From Candidatus Nitrosotalea bavarica (GTDB lineage: Archaea; Thermoproteota; Nitrososphaeria; Nitrososphaerales; Nitrosopumilaceae): 64,000 nucleotides of DNA. The notes beneath the pieces are model-generated. The model saw only the letters and a program-made list of their open reading frames with translations, had not been told where the DNA came from and did not search any database. Location: NCBI RefSeq assembly GCF_900167955.1, contig NZ_FUYK01000009.1:1-64000 (forward strand), in the 5' to 3' direction. Both the position numbers and the translations under genes were made by a program. Below, piece after piece: positions 1 through 7,990 of the stretch; the first letter of the stretch is position 1; every line of letters begins with the position of its first letter.

Positions 1-130
1 GTGTGATTCAGAGCTACTATAAAAATCTCTCAGCTAATTCCCTGAATTGAACTTGCTTGATACTAGAAAATTGCTTATGATAATTTCCTATAATATAAGA
101 TCACATTTTGAAATAAAAAGAAAGTTGATT

Positions 131-736
131 TTAGAATCTAGGAATTACTCTAGTCTTTGCAGCAAACACTACAACGCTCAATACAGCAATTGCAAGAATT
201 ATTGATGCTACTGGACCAAATTCTGGTATGGTTGTATTGGTTAATGCAACTTGAGAAAAACTAAGTACTTCACCTTTAACACCTGTCCAGGTGGATGGAT
301 CTGTTGTCGGAAGACCAACACCTAGAAGTGTCATCTGGATATTGATTTGATCAGTAGATAAAAGATTCTGAGTAACCTGAATATCCATTCCAGTATGAGT
401 ATGAGCATGTTGATTTGATAATATAGTATCATTATCTTGTATGATAGTAATTGCATAATTCTGATGCTTTACAAAATTTCCATTACTGTCATTGAATTCA
501 ATTCCTAATACTAATGGTTGTCCACTTGTAAAAGCTGTTGTAGTTATTACAACGGTTGTACTATCAGAAGCTTTTGCAGTATATTCCATATTAGCATTTA
601 CAATATTACCTGATGAATCAATTTGCCCAAATGCTGGTGCTACACCTGCAACAGTAATTATAGATAATAGACCAAATAGTATACCTAATGTTTTTGGCTT
701 CATTGTTTTGTATGCCCTAGACTTTGATAAAAACAT
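131..736 (-). CDS. Secreted protein with PEFG-type C-terminal sorting signal
   Basis: The 201-residue product has a hydrophobic signal segment at about residues 15-38, ending near APAFGQ. It ends in the tripartite signal IPEFGP, a hydrophobic helix and a short basic tail (residues 169-201). This PEFG-CTERM arrangement is known from Thaumarchaeota and is thought to be processed by an archaeosortase, so the protein is probably exported and anchored to the envelope. The middle is a Thr/Asn-rich beta-type region that I do not recognise. The start at 736 has an AT-rich TATA-like element about 20-26 bp upstream; an ATG at 703 is the alternative. No archaeosortase gene is in the window. Confidence 0.8.
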   Translation of the reverse strand: MFLSKSRAYKTMKPKTLGILFGLLSIITVAGVAPAFGQIDSSGNIVNANMEYTAKASDSTTVVITTTAFTSGQPLVLGIEFNDSNGNFVKHQNYAITIIQDNDTILSNQHAHTHTGMDIQVTQNLLSTDQINIQMTLLGVGLPTTDPSTWTGVKGEVLSFSQVALTNTTIPEFGPVASIILAIAVLSVVVFAAKTRVIPRF

Positions 737-953
737 GATTCTATCTCAATTGTTTTAATATCAAATTATTACTCATAGAATATACTATAAAGATCAAAAT
801 TTGATTTTGTAATTAAATTTTAGAATATTCAATAGTTTTTAGTACAAATTTGTTTCTTAATCTCAATGACTTTATTCTAAAATACTTGAAGATTTTCTTT
901 CTAATAAGGAATAAAAAAATTAAACGATATCACTTTCTTGTATTAACATACAA
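737..953. other. Intergenic region, no gene seen
   Basis: This is 217 bp of very AT-rich DNA between the PEFG-CTERM gene start and the 3' end of the metal ABC permease. The side near 750-765 probably holds the leftward promoter. No open frame, tRNA or clear hairpin was seen. Confidence 0.5.
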
Positions 954-1829
954 TCACTGAAAATTAGTCTGATAAATTTTCTTTGGTTTAATTCTTTGAT
1001 AAACGAACCGAACAAACAAGTAGAAAACAAACACTATGCTTGTTATGAAAAAACTTACCGGATACGGCTCATAAAATGAAATAAAGAGTCCCAACCATGT
1101 TGCCATTAGAGCAATAACTACAGAGATTATGATAACTCGCTGTGGTCGTTTTGCTAATCGTTGAGCGGTTGCCGCTGGTGTAACCATTAGTGAGAAAATA
1201 AGAAGAACACCTACTACTTGAACAGCAATCGATGCCGCAACTGCAACTAAAAGCATGAAAATAATACCAAGCAAAAGCACCGGCATTCCCTTTGCTTCTG
1301 CTACTTCTTCATCAAGTGATGAGAATAAAAGCGGTCTATATACAACCGCTACTGCAGCTAAAATTATTGAACCGGCAACAAGTGTCAAAAGAGCATCGTT
1401 GCTACTAATGCCCAGTATTTCTCCAAACAAGATAGAGTATGCTTCAGTTGCATAACCAGTATAGAGACTGATGAATAATACGCCCATACCTAGCATGAAT
1501 GCAAGAACTATACCGATCTGAGTATCACGATGGGCTGCGCGAGAACCAAGTATAGCCATCACAAAGCCACTGACACTTGTAGACAACAAGAGTCCAAAAA
1601 CAGGTCTGATTCCAAATAATACTGCTCCTGCTGCACCAGCAAAACCAATGTGAGCAAGTGCATGCGCTGCAAACGACGAACGACGCAACACAACAAAATA
1701 TCCAACAATACCTGCTATGATTGCGACTATTGTTCCTGCCTCAAATGCATGTTGCATAAACTCAAACTGAAACATCTTTTGCAAGTCAGCAAGTAAATTG
1801 ATGCTGAAGGGAATACTATTCATGGCCAT
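954..1829 (-). CDS. Metal ABC transporter permease (ZnuB/MntB family)
   Basis: This polytopic protein of about 291 residues has roughly eight hydrophobic helices. It carries family signatures such as SFAAHALAHIGFAGAAGA and the late VQVVGVLLIFSLMVTPAATA segment typical of ABC-3 permeases for Zn, Mn or Fe. It would be the membrane channel for the ATPase and binding protein encoded just upstream. The ATG at 1829 (MAMNSIP) overlaps the ATPase stop by 14 nt, so translation is probably coupled; 1823 is equally possible. Metal specificity cannot be read from the permease itself. Confidence 0.9.
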   Translation of the reverse strand: MAMNSIPFSINLLADLQKMFQFEFMQHAFEAGTIVAIIAGIVGYFVVLRRSSFAAHALAHIGFAGAAGAVLFGIRPVFGLLLSTSVSGFVMAILGSRAAHRDTQIGIVLAFMLGMGVLFISLYTGYATEAYSILFGEILGISSNDALLTLVAGSIILAAVAVVYRPLLFSSLDEEVAEAKGMPVLLLGIIFMLLVAVAASIAVQVVGVLLIFSLMVTPAATAQRLAKRPQRVIIISVVIALMATWLGLFISFYEPYPVSFFITSIVFVFYLFVRFVYQRIKPKKIYQTNFQ

Positions 1830-2610
1830 GGCTGTCCTCAATACCTATAATTGCAATATTACCCTTGGAATCTTTTAGTACTTCAATAGGAACCCCGTAC
1901 AAAGCAGTGAGAGACTCGGATGTCAGGACTTCTTTTGGCTTCCCGGTTGCCAGCTTGCCATTGGCGATGTAAACCACTTTATCAAGAAACGGTAAAAGAG
2001 GATTAATGTTATGAGCAATCAGTAATGCTGTTACGTTACGCGATCGAACCACGTTATTGACAAGTTGCAACAATTCTTTCTCGCGCCTCATGTCAAGATT
2101 TGACAATGGCTCATCGAGTAATAATATATCTGGATTACTTACCAATGCTTCGGCTAGAAATATCCTCTGTAGTTCTCCACCTGACAATACACTGAGGGGA
2201 TGATGTGCTAGATCTTTCGCTCCAACAGCTTCCAATGCATCAAAAGCGACTTTACGATCCTTTTGTGAAAACAAATTAAAACCCCACTGTTTGCCTGAAA
2301 AACCTAATCGTACTAATTCAAGTGATTCAATATTAGTTTCGCTGTCAATTGTATGACGCTGTGGCACATAACCAATCTGCGGATTTCCACGCTTAGGCAG
2401 GGCATTAAATATCTCAATAGTGCCGCTAATTGGTTGCTGCAAGCCAAGAAGCAAACGAAATAGAGTTGTCTTGCCTGCTCCGTTAGGACCAATAATGGCC
2501 ACAAACTCACCACGATCAATGTCAAAACTGGCGTCACTCCAGACGGTCTTGTCCTGATAGCCGGCTACCACGTGCTCAGCTGTAATAATCTTGGAATGTA
2601 ATGTGCTCAT
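1816..2610 (-). CDS. Metal ABC transporter ATP-binding protein (ZnuC/MntA-type)
   Basis: This 264-residue ABC ATPase has Walker A (GPNGAGKTT, about residues 41-49), the signature LSGGELQR and Walker B (ILLLDEPLSNLD). It energises uptake by the adjoining permease and binding protein. The ATG at 2610 lies 3 nt after the binding-protein stop, and its end overlaps the permease start, so the three genes form one leftward operon. Length and motifs are normal for the family. Confidence 0.92.
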   Translation of the reverse strand: MSTLHSKIITAEHVVAGYQDKTVWSDASFDIDRGEFVAIIGPNGAGKTTLFRLLLGLQQPISGTIEIFNALPKRGNPQIGYVPQRHTIDSETNIESLELVRLGFSGKQWGFNLFSQKDRKVAFDALEAVGAKDLAHHPLSVLSGGELQRIFLAEALVSNPDILLLDEPLSNLDMRREKELLQLVNNVVRSRNVTALLIAHNINPLLPFLDKVVYIANGKLATGKPKEVLTSESLTALYGVPIEVLKDSKGNIAIIGIEDSHGHE

Positions 2611-2613
2611 TTA

Positions 2614-3582
2614 TCATTTTCCGAGGGCTTGGGCATTAAGTGCGTTTTGGAGAGTAAGTAATTCTCCATTCATCCAATCTTGGAACGAAACATCTGGTGG
2701 TTGTATGGTTTCCGTTACACCAACAGTTGGAATGCCTTCTTTAGCAGCAAGTGCCTTGATACTTTGCGTGAGTGGTGTTACTGTTTGTTCGTTGTAGACC
2801 AATACTGTCAAATTTCCGCCCTGGCCCTGAAGCTGCTGCTGAAATTGTACAACGCTCTGTGCCGACGGATCGTTTCCTTCAGCAACAGATTCCATAAATT
2901 CAGGAGGAGATACAAGGTCAAGACCTGTAGCGTTTGCAATATATACAAAGATGCTCTCTGTAGATGCTACTCGTGTTCCATGGAACTGCTGCTTGATCTC
3001 GTTGATTCTACTGTTATATTGTCCAAGTGATGCATTCAGGTTAGTATACTGTTGTGTATAATATGCAGTATTAGTGGGATCAATAGAAACAAGATCTGAA
3101 TACATCTTATTCACAGTTTCATTCACATAAGTAGGGTCATACCAAAAATGAGGATTGTCACCACTTTTTTTTCCTAGAAGATCTGCCACATTCAAAACTT
3201 TTTGATTTGAATTATTGCTTGCTGCAATAATTTTTAGAGCCCAATCGTCATACCCAGCTCCATTAACAATTACAAAATTAGCAGTTGCAATTGCTTGAGC
3301 ATCTGCACTGTTGCTTTCATATTCATGTGGATCTGCATTAGGATCTGAAACAACACTCAACACTTGGACATGCGTTCCTCCAAGCTGAGATATTAAACTA
3401 CCCCAAAAATTTTCAGCGGCAACTATTTGTATTTTTGATGTTGAACTCGAACTGGCAGACGATATTGCACTTTGTGTGTTTTGCTGTTGGGAAATATTAG
3501 TACTTGTTAAAACAACAACAGCTATGATGATTGCAGCTGTAATCCCACCAATGATTTCTACTTGTGTGAGTTTTTTCAACAC
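2614..3582 (-). CDS. Metal ABC transporter substrate-binding protein (ZnuA/TroA/PsaA family)
   Basis: This 322-residue cluster 9 solute-binding protein has an N-terminal membrane anchor (about residues 8-28) and a Ser/Thr/Gln linker. Likely metal ligands are H86 (DPHEYE), H145 (NPHFWYDP), E209 (STESIFVY) and perhaps E265. The third ligand is Glu, as in Mn-type PsaA/MntC proteins, not the His usual in ZnuA, and no His-rich loop is present. It heads the transporter operon. Starts are GTG 3582 or TTG 3579. A palindromic TTTATAAA (3610-3617) sits about 28 bp upstream. Mn, Zn or Ni could be the substrate. Confidence 0.87.
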   Translation of the reverse strand: MLKKLTQVEIIGGITAAIIIAVVVLTSTNISQQQNTQSAISSASSSSTSKIQIVAAENFWGSLISQLGGTHVQVLSVVSDPNADPHEYESNSADAQAIATANFVIVNGAGYDDWALKIIAASNNSNQKVLNVADLLGKKSGDNPHFWYDPTYVNETVNKMYSDLVSIDPTNTAYYTQQYTNLNASLGQYNSRINEIKQQFHGTRVASTESIFVYIANATGLDLVSPPEFMESVAEGNDPSAQSVVQFQQQLQGQGGNLTVLVYNEQTVTPLTQSIKALAAKEGIPTVGVTETIQPPDVSFQDWMNGELLTLQNALNAQALGK

Positions 3583-3670
3583 TAATTTTGTTCTTAAGTT
3601 ATTAATAAATTTATAAAATGTTAATAATTTTTACTATTAAACTTATAAGATACTTAATAACACAAATTTC
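3583..3670. promoter_or_regulatory. Divergent promoter/operator between metal transporter and nikR
   Basis: TTTATAAA at 3610-3617 fits a TATA box for the leftward operon. CTTATAAG at 3642-3649 lies about 25 bp before the nikR ATG, fitting a leaderless start. Inverted repeats surround them: GTTATTAA (3598-3605) with TTAATAAC (3654-3661), and TTAATA (3621-3626) with TATTAA (3635-3640). These could be NikR operators, but the DNA is so AT-rich that chance repeats are possible. Confidence 0.5.
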
Positions 3671-4054
3671 ATGCCAATAGTCTCTATATCTCTCAATGAC
3701 GAGATACTTTCCGAATTAGACAGGATACAAAAAACAATGGGGTTTTCTGGCAGGTCTGAAATTATTCGAGCAGGCATACGAAACCTAGTGGCAGAAGAAA
3801 AACAGCATGGCACACTGTCTGGATCAATTCATGCTATTCTCATGGTTGTTCATGATGAAGAATCAGAACAAGTTGTAACTGGAATCAAACACAATCATGA
3901 AGATTTGATTGGTACTCATCTACATAGTAAAGTAGATGGTAACAAATGCATGGAACTTTTCTTGCTACATGGAGATGCCTCAAAGATTAGTATAATGACA
4001 CGAGACTTTCAGACAAACAAAAAGATGGACAATGTCAAACTAGTTGCAATGTAA
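3671..4054 (+). CDS. nikR: NikR-family nickel-responsive transcriptional regulator
   Basis: The 127-residue product has an N-terminal ribbon-helix-helix domain (residues 1-42) and a C-terminal ACT-like metal domain. The nickel-ligand set of NikR appears conserved: His in KHNH (74/76), the HLH pair (83 and 85) and C93. It is divergent from the metal ABC operon and probably represses it when metal is sufficient. The ATG at 3671 is supported by a TATA box 25 bp upstream. It is slightly shorter than E. coli NikR but has both domains. Co-regulation suggests the transporter may carry nickel or be controlled by it. Confidence 0.87.
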   Translation: MPIVSISLNDEILSELDRIQKTMGFSGRSEIIRAGIRNLVAEEKQHGTLSGSIHAILMVVHDEESEQVVTGIKHNHEDLIGTHLHSKVDGNKCMELFLLHGDASKISIMTRDFQTNKKMDNVKLVAM

Positions 4055-4056
4055 AA

Positions 4057-4079
4057 AATTTTATTTCTTTAATAAAATT
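4057..4079. terminator. Bidirectional terminator-like hairpin between nikR and pyrB
   Basis: A perfect 9-bp inverted repeat, AATTTTATT (4057-4065) and AATAAAATT (4071-4079), has a 5-nt loop and sits between the convergent stops of nikR and pyrB. Its arms contain T-runs on both strands. All pairs are A-T, so the hairpin is weak; the T-runs may act on their own. Confidence 0.4.
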
Positions 4080-5010
4080 ATATTCCGTTTTCATTTAGAA
4101 TTAATGCAAGAAGTGCGGCACGTGTATCTTTTCCATATTGTGCTTGTTTAAAATACTTGGCCTGCTTTGTAGAATCAATCTCTGGAGATATCTCATCAAG
4201 ACGCGGTAGCGGATGCATTATGATGGCATCATCTTTTATTTTCTTTACAAGTTCTGTACCAATTTTGTAGCTTCCTCTTACTTTGACATATTCTTCAATG
4301 TCAGCAAATCTTTCCTTTTGTATTCTTGTTACATATATTACATCTAGATCTTCAATATTTTCTTCCAGATCACTAGTCTCAGTATACTGAAGTTTTTTTC
4401 TTATTTCATAAGTTGAATCAGATCGGATTTTAAGTGAAGGAGGAGATATCAGTTTTACATTGACATTGTAATTGCTCAGAGCATACAAAAGAGAGTAGAC
4501 GGTTCTTCCATATTTTAGGTCACCAACAATTCCTATTTTGAGACCGTCAATTTTCTTTTTTTCTTTTCTAATTGTATAAAGATCAAGTATTGCCTGTGTT
4601 GGATGCTCTTCTGTGCCACTTCCTGCATTAATCAGGGGTTTTTCTGAAATTTCTGCTGCAAATCTGCTAGAACCATCAAGTTGGTGCCTAAGAATCAAGA
4701 CATCGGAATACAAAGACATGATTTTTACTGTATCTGCAAGACTTTCACCCTTTTTTGCAGAAGATGATGAGGCATCAGATATTCCAAGGGAAGTGCCCCC
4801 GATTGAGGCCATTGCTGCCTCAAAGCTTAATCTGGTTCTAGTACTAGGTTCAAAGAATAGATATCCAAGTGTCTTTCCACGTACAAGTTCCCTTCTCTCA
4901 TTTGGGTTCATCTCAATTATTTTGTCAGTTGCTTGGAAAACAGTTTCAAACTTTTGTTTATCAAAATCTCTCACTGAGACAATATCTTTTTGGAAAAAAG
5001 AATTGCTCAT
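4078..5010 (-). CDS. pyrB: Aspartate carbamoyltransferase catalytic subunit
   Basis: This enzyme makes carbamoyl-aspartate from carbamoyl phosphate and aspartate, the first committed step of pyrimidine synthesis. The carbamoyl-phosphate loop FFEPSTRTRLSFE is intact, as are the later HPTQAILDLYT and HPLPR motifs. I chose ATG 5010 (MSNSFFQKD), giving 310 residues, the usual length. The longer frame to 5088 would run back into the divergent pyrI. It pairs with the regulatory subunit gene across a very short divergent promoter. Confidence 0.94.
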   Translation of the reverse strand: MSNSFFQKDIVSVRDFDKQKFETVFQATDKIIEMNPNERRELVRGKTLGYLFFEPSTRTRLSFEAAMASIGGTSLGISDASSSSAKKGESLADTVKIMSLYSDVLILRHQLDGSSRFAAEISEKPLINAGSGTEEHPTQAILDLYTIRKEKKKIDGLKIGIVGDLKYGRTVYSLLYALSNYNVNVKLISPPSLKIRSDSTYEIRKKLQYTETSDLEENIEDLDVIYVTRIQKERFADIEEYVKVRGSYKIGTELVKKIKDDAIIMHPLPRLDEISPEIDSTKQAKYFKQAQYGKDTRAALLALILNENGI

Positions 5011-5053
5011 TAGCAATTCACTATTATATATGAGTAGTATACAAACTATTCCA
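5011..5053. promoter_or_regulatory. Overlapping divergent pyrB/pyrI promoter
   Basis: Only 43 bp separate the preferred starts. TATATA at about 5026-5031 lies about 25 bp before the pyrI ATG at 5054. GTATAC at 5037-5042 lies about 27-32 bp before the pyrB ATG at 5010, on the other strand. Each TATA element thus lies within the other gene's initial transcribed region, so firing of the two promoters may be mutually exclusive. Confidence 0.45.
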
Positions 5054-5515
5054 ATGTCAGAGTCTGATCTTATCGTAAGGAGAATCAAAAATGGAACTGT
5101 AATTGATCATATTGAATCTGGAAAAGGATTGAAAGTATTGAGTGCATTGGGAATAGACGGGAGAGATGGTAATGTAATTACAATTGCACTAAATGTTCCA
5201 AGCTCCAAAGTTGCAAAAAAAGACATCATAAAAGTTGAGAATAAATTTCTACAAGATACAGATACAAATAAACTTGCACTTATTGCACCAAAGGCTACAG
5301 TAAACATAATTCGAGATTACAAATTAGTTGAGAAGAGACGTGTTGCCTTGCCAAATCAAATAGAGAGAATTTTTCGATGTTCAAATCCAGATTGTATAAC
5401 AAATAGTGATGAGGATATTCAACCCATCATGGACGTTGTTGACAAAACAGGACTTGTTCTAAGATGCAGATATTGTACAAGAACTTTGGACGTTAATGAA
5501 TTAAAATATTATTAA
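5054..5515 (+). CDS. pyrI: Aspartate carbamoyltransferase regulatory subunit
   Basis: The 153-residue product has an N-terminal allosteric domain (VRRIKNGTVIDHI) and a C-terminal zinc domain with the four expected cysteines, CSNPDC and CRYC. It binds nucleotide effectors and links catalytic trimers. Starts are ATG 5054 (MSESD) or ATG 5030 (MSSIQ). The first is preferred because a TATATA element lies about 25 bp upstream and because it gives the family length. Longer upstream reading is antisense to pyrB. Confidence 0.93.
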   Translation: MSESDLIVRRIKNGTVIDHIESGKGLKVLSALGIDGRDGNVITIALNVPSSKVAKKDIIKVENKFLQDTDTNKLALIAPKATVNIIRDYKLVEKRRVALPNQIERIFRCSNPDCITNSDEDIQPIMDVVDKTGLVLRCRYCTRTLDVNELKYY

Positions 5516-5520
5516 AATTT

Positions 5521-7536
5521 CTATTTCTTTTCTATTTGCATTTCGTATTGGTCAAAGGTAAACTTTCTTGCAGTTCCAAATGGTTTGAATGCTCTTCCAT
5601 TACCATGATAGAACTTTGAGAAGAATTCAACGTAGATTAACCTAGCTCCCTGAATACCTGGTTCAAAGACACCAATTACAATATTGAATATGTGACCTAT
5701 GAAGAGTATTATTGTTCCAAGAATAATGAAAGGAATTGAATGATGTAATGTTTTCATAAAGATAAAGTCAATTACATCAGCCAAGATAACAGATGCCAAA
5801 AGAATACCAACAAGTCTGGTGTATGAGAGTATGTGACTTACAATGGATGGCAATTCCATGATTGCTCTTGGACCTTCTCCTACAAACATTAGTCCAATTC
5901 CACCTATCATCAAGCCTATGTAGGCTGCACCTTGTGCACTATGTACGGGGTTAACATGTTGATGATGCATTAGTGCAAGTCCAAAGAGTACTACACCCCA
6001 ACCAAAGAGTAACCAGCCTACTTTACCAATCGCATGTTTTTTGAGACCTTCACGCAAACTGTTCAAAATACCAAGAATTAGACCAAATGTGACCATTCCA
6101 AGACCAATGTATCCACTAATTAGCAATAGTTTTCTTAGGCTAGTAATTGGACTGAATATTGTTCCATCTGCTGGAAGATGCAAACCTAAATGGCTATTGA
6201 GAAAACCAAATAGGTAACCGTTAAGATGGAATCCAAAGTAGAGGTTAAACACAAATCCTAATCCTATTGCAATGATAGCACCCGGTGTCATTGCTTTTGC
6301 AAGTTTTACCATCTGTCGTCTTTTCAATATATTCAGTGCAAACTTTCGCAACATACCCGGCATAATGTTAATGTCTCTCTTTCCACCTTCGATTCTTCGA
6401 ATAACCCACCGACAAACTAGAAGTATAAAAAGTCCATATCCTGCATCTCCTACCATCATACCATAGAATATCGGGAAGAGTATACCAAAGATGAGTGTAG
6501 GATCAAATTCTTTGCCTTGTGGTAAAGAATAGAATCGGATAAAAGCCTCAAACAGTTTGAATCTTTTTGGATTATCAAATTGTGTCGGAGGATGCTCGTC
6601 TGTTTCAAGTTCAAACAGCATTGTACCTTTGGTATGTTTTTCAAATACTGCTCTTAGTTGATTTACCTTTGATTTTGGTATCCAGCCTTCAAGTGCAAAC
6701 GAGTCGGATGTAACTCCCAAGTTATCAATGACTTCAAGTTTTCTATTCTCAATTTCGAGTTGCTCCTCTATGCATACGATATTAACATAATGAGTCTTTG
6801 AGATTTCATCTAGCTGTATCTCAACTTCTTTTAGTTTTTGTGAGATCTCGGACTGTTTTGTTTTGAGTTTTTGAATTAGATGATCTGCCTTTCCATCTAG
6901 TTTTGGAACTGCCTCTAACTTTACATCATATTCTTGAACTATAGTGGCAAGTGCATGTGGTGGAAAGTTTGGAAATGTGACAAGAACCATACTTGTGGTA
7001 TCTTTTCCTTCTTTAGTATTGATAAAAACATCTTGACTGTTAACATCAAGTGCCTTTTTAAAAGCAGAATAGTTCTTTGAATTCATTCTACCAAAGTAAG
7101 AGTGGGCCATCTTTAATTGAAGAACACTAAAGTCTTCTGGGAAAAATGAGAACTCTTCAACTAGTTTTATATTATTTTCTGTCTCGTTATGTTGTGTCAG
7201 AAGACTTTCCTTTTCTTTTTCCAAGGTTGCAACTTTGTCATCTATATTGATAGATTTTGTAGCCTGCATAATTTGGTCTACAGAGATAAATCTTTGGCAC
7301 TGTGTTGCCTCTATTGGAGGAAGTACAGTTTTCAGAGCCTTCATTCGTAAAAGTTGATCTGAAACTTGTCTGAATTGGTCATTATCACGCTCATTTCTTA
7401 GCAAGGGAATTACTTCTTTTGAGAGCGGTTCTAACTGTACAACATTAAGATCGTGTAAAATAGACACTACAGTTTGATTTTCTTTTCGCAGTCCAAGCAC
7501 TGCAATTTTTTCCATGGGTACTGGTTTTAGAACCAA
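5521..7536 (-). CDS. atpI: A/V-type ATP synthase subunit I (a-subunit)
   Basis: This 671-residue subunit forms the membrane half-channel and the peripheral stalk attachment. The N-terminal half is cytoplasmic with coiled coils (about residues 85-110 and 215-265). The C-terminal half has seven or more helices, beginning near ILFPIFYGMMVGDAGYG, a family signature. It is the last gene of the ATP synthase operon, next to H. TTG 7536 has a GAGG element about 8 nt upstream; ATG 7515 (MEKIAVLG) is the alternative. Confidence 0.93.
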   Translation of the reverse strand: MVLKPVPMEKIAVLGLRKENQTVVSILHDLNVVQLEPLSKEVIPLLRNERDNDQFRQVSDQLLRMKALKTVLPPIEATQCQRFISVDQIMQATKSINIDDKVATLEKEKESLLTQHNETENNIKLVEEFSFFPEDFSVLQLKMAHSYFGRMNSKNYSAFKKALDVNSQDVFINTKEGKDTTSMVLVTFPNFPPHALATIVQEYDVKLEAVPKLDGKADHLIQKLKTKQSEISQKLKEVEIQLDEISKTHYVNIVCIEEQLEIENRKLEVIDNLGVTSDSFALEGWIPKSKVNQLRAVFEKHTKGTMLFELETDEHPPTQFDNPKRFKLFEAFIRFYSLPQGKEFDPTLIFGILFPIFYGMMVGDAGYGLFILLVCRWVIRRIEGGKRDINIMPGMLRKFALNILKRRQMVKLAKAMTPGAIIAIGLGFVFNLYFGFHLNGYLFGFLNSHLGLHLPADGTIFSPITSLRKLLLISGYIGLGMVTFGLILGILNSLREGLKKHAIGKVGWLLFGWGVVLFGLALMHHQHVNPVHSAQGAAYIGLMIGGIGLMFVGEGPRAIMELPSIVSHILSYTRLVGILLASVILADVIDFIFMKTLHHSIPFIILGTIILFIGHIFNIVIGVFEPGIQGARLIYVEFFSKFYHGNGRAFKPFGTARKFTFDQYEMQIEKK

Positions 7537-7539
7537 GAT

Positions 7540-7863
7540 CTATACCTCTTTTAGTAAAATATCAATTATTTCTTTAACTATATGAGAATCAATTTTTGAA
7601 GAAATTGTTTTTGCCTTATTTTTTGCCTCTTCTACAATTTTTTCTGTTTCAGCATTTGCTTTCTTTCTTGCCTGTTCCATAGATGATTCAACTAATTTTT
7701 CTCCATCTGATTTTGCAGTTGTAATTGATTGAGTAACATGAATTTCTAAATTTCTTAATTCCTCTACTACTTTCTTCTTTTGCTCATCAATTTCTTTTTG
7801 AATCTTATCTTCTGCTTCTTTTATTTTTGCAAGTGAATGTACATATTTTTCTGATGTAGACAT
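7540..7863 (-). CDS. atpH: A/V-type ATP synthase subunit H (peripheral stalk)
   Basis: The 107-residue product is highly charged and almost wholly coiled coil, as expected for the subunit H partner of E in the peripheral stalk (AhaH family). ATG 7863 (MSTSEKY) is preferred: a GGGGAG element lies about 6 nt upstream, and the longer frame to 7917 adds sequence that overlaps the 41-aa small ORF. The start is 1 nt after the small ORF stop and the end is 3 nt before subunit I. Assignment rests on composition, length and position. Confidence 0.82.
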   Translation of the reverse strand: MSTSEKYVHSLAKIKEAEDKIQKEIDEQKKKVVEELRNLEIHVTQSITTAKSDGEKLVESSMEQARKKANAETEKIVEEAKNKAKTISSKIDSHIVKEIIDILLKEV

Positions 7864-7864
7864 T

Positions 7865-7990
7865 TTAAACTCCCCAAAAGTGCTTGCTTGCATACAGTGC
7901 CAAGCCGATTGTAGCAAGAATATTTCCTAGCTTAAATGCTCTGATTATCATAAAGAACTTTCTCTGTTGGGCATTTACAAATCTAGGCAA
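7865..7990 (-). CDS. Candidate 41-aa small protein in the ATP synthase operon
   Basis: This frame fills the gap between D and H. It begins with TTG at 7990, overlapping the D stop, with a GGAG element about 10 nt upstream, and stops 1 nt before the H ATG. A shorter form would start at ATG 7951 (28 residues). The product is basic at the N-terminus (PRFVNAQQRKFF), then hydrophobic (NILATIGLALYAS), and ends KHFWGV, so one short membrane helix is plausible. Its place after D matches the small subunit G gene (ahaG) of Methanosarcina operons, but I cannot show homology. Confidence 0.5.
   Translation of the reverse strand: MPRFVNAQQRKFFMIIRAFKLGNILATIGLALYASKHFWGV

Noticed and set aside
3-50. Open frame at the left edge (about 15 codons)
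   Set aside because: Could be a 3' gene end, but it is too short to judge.
4613-5053. Long N-terminal extension of PyrI
   Set aside because: It is antisense to pyrB and PyrI has its normal length from 5054.
7540-7917. Longer subunit H start at 7917
   Set aside because: The extra residues overlap the small ORF, do not look like coiled coil, and the GGGGAG site points to ATG 7863.
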